Assembly (NCBI RefSeq): GCF_036336025.1
Contig: NZ_JAYKKE010000003.1
Span: forward strand, 171,508 to 231,968
Length of the DNA: 60,461 nucleotides
Direction: 5' to 3'
From: Stomatohabitans albus
GTDB taxonomy: Bacteria > Actinomycetota > Nitriliruptoria > Euzebyales > Euzebyaceae
The notes beneath the pieces are model-generated. The model made no database searches, was not told the DNA's origin, and saw only the letters and a program-made list of their open reading frames with translations. Positions 60,358 to 60,461 of the stretch are shown piece after piece; the stretch's first letter is position 1; each line of letters starts with the position of its first letter. Position numbers and translations under genes: made by a program.

Positions 60358-60461
60358 TTATGACTTCGTTAACCGCTCAACTTGGGTATCCCCAATACGA
60401 GTTGGTCCACCATAGACATACCCCCGTTCAAGCGACGGCGTACCATTCAACCACCCCTTCA
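60358..60461 (-). CDS. CWB2-repeat protein, C-terminal fragment (cut by window edge)
   Basis: Only the last 34 residues are inside the window. They align with the ends of the three neighbouring CWB2 proteins: KGWLNGTPSLERGYVYGG then PTRIGDTQVERLTKS, equivalent to VYGGTTRITDAQAEAF. A fourth member of the minus-strand cluster; its N-terminal domain is unknown. Confidence 0.8.
   Translation of the reverse strand, partial: KGWLNGTPSLERGYVYGGPTRIGDTQVERLTKS

Overview
The window looks like a chromosomal segment of a motile, Gram-positive-type actinobacterium of moderate GC content, possibly a deep-branching lineage (Nitriliruptoria or Acidimicrobiia grade). This is inferred from several signs: a mycothiol ligase (mshC), a UvrD2-type helicase with an HRDC domain, the clpS-DUF2017 pair, many CWB2 cell-wall-binding proteins, and a complete-looking flagellar rod, hook and export block. 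No rRNA, tRNA or CRISPR was recognised.

Layout. 1-22 kb is mostly housekeeping. It holds an HtrA-type protease (open at the left edge), rnhB, mshC, an RDD membrane protein, an AT-rich foreign-looking island (about 4.4-5.7 kb) with a second RDD-like protein, ettA, an AbiEi/DUF559 protein bracketed by two palindromic repeats, a membrane protein, a PAS-GGDEF diguanylate cyclase, uvrD2, a lipoprotein, pncB, a HAD phosphatase coupled to a Fic-like protein that lacks the catalytic His, rsgA, fxsA, clpS-DUF2017 and a DEAD-box helicase.

22-54.3 kb is one large flagellar locus, almost all on the + strand: fliD, two flagellins, fliS, a FliT-like ORF, flaG (reverse strand), a LuxR-type regulator with a degenerate receiver, flgN, flgK, flgL, fliW, flgB, flgC, fliE, fliF, fliG, fliH, fliI, (trmO inserted), fliJ, an NlpC/P60-transglycosylase fusion, fliK, flgD, flgE, a CWB2 protein, flbD, fliL, fliM, fliN, fliO, fliP, fliQ, fliR, flhB. 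flhA, motA/motB, fliA, csrA and chemotaxis genes are not in the window. 54.4 kb to the end is a minus-strand cluster of four CWB2 surface proteins, two with predicted beta-helix N-terminal halves and the last cut by the window edge.

Regulation read from the sequence. Thirteen sites fit a sigma-28 (FliA/SigD-type) pattern, T(A/C)AN, 15 nt, then GCCGAT or a close variant. They precede flagellar transcription units and also the GGDEF gene and the lipoprotein gene. A fourteenth, at the first flagellin, has the same elements but its spacer contains a run of 15 C and is 5 nt too long, which suggests phase-variable flagellin expression. Both flagellin leaders carry hairpins with ACGGA loops and an ACGGA overlapping the Shine-Dalgarno, and fliD carries two ACGGA motifs. 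With fliW in the locus, this points to CsrA-FliW control, although csrA itself lies elsewhere.
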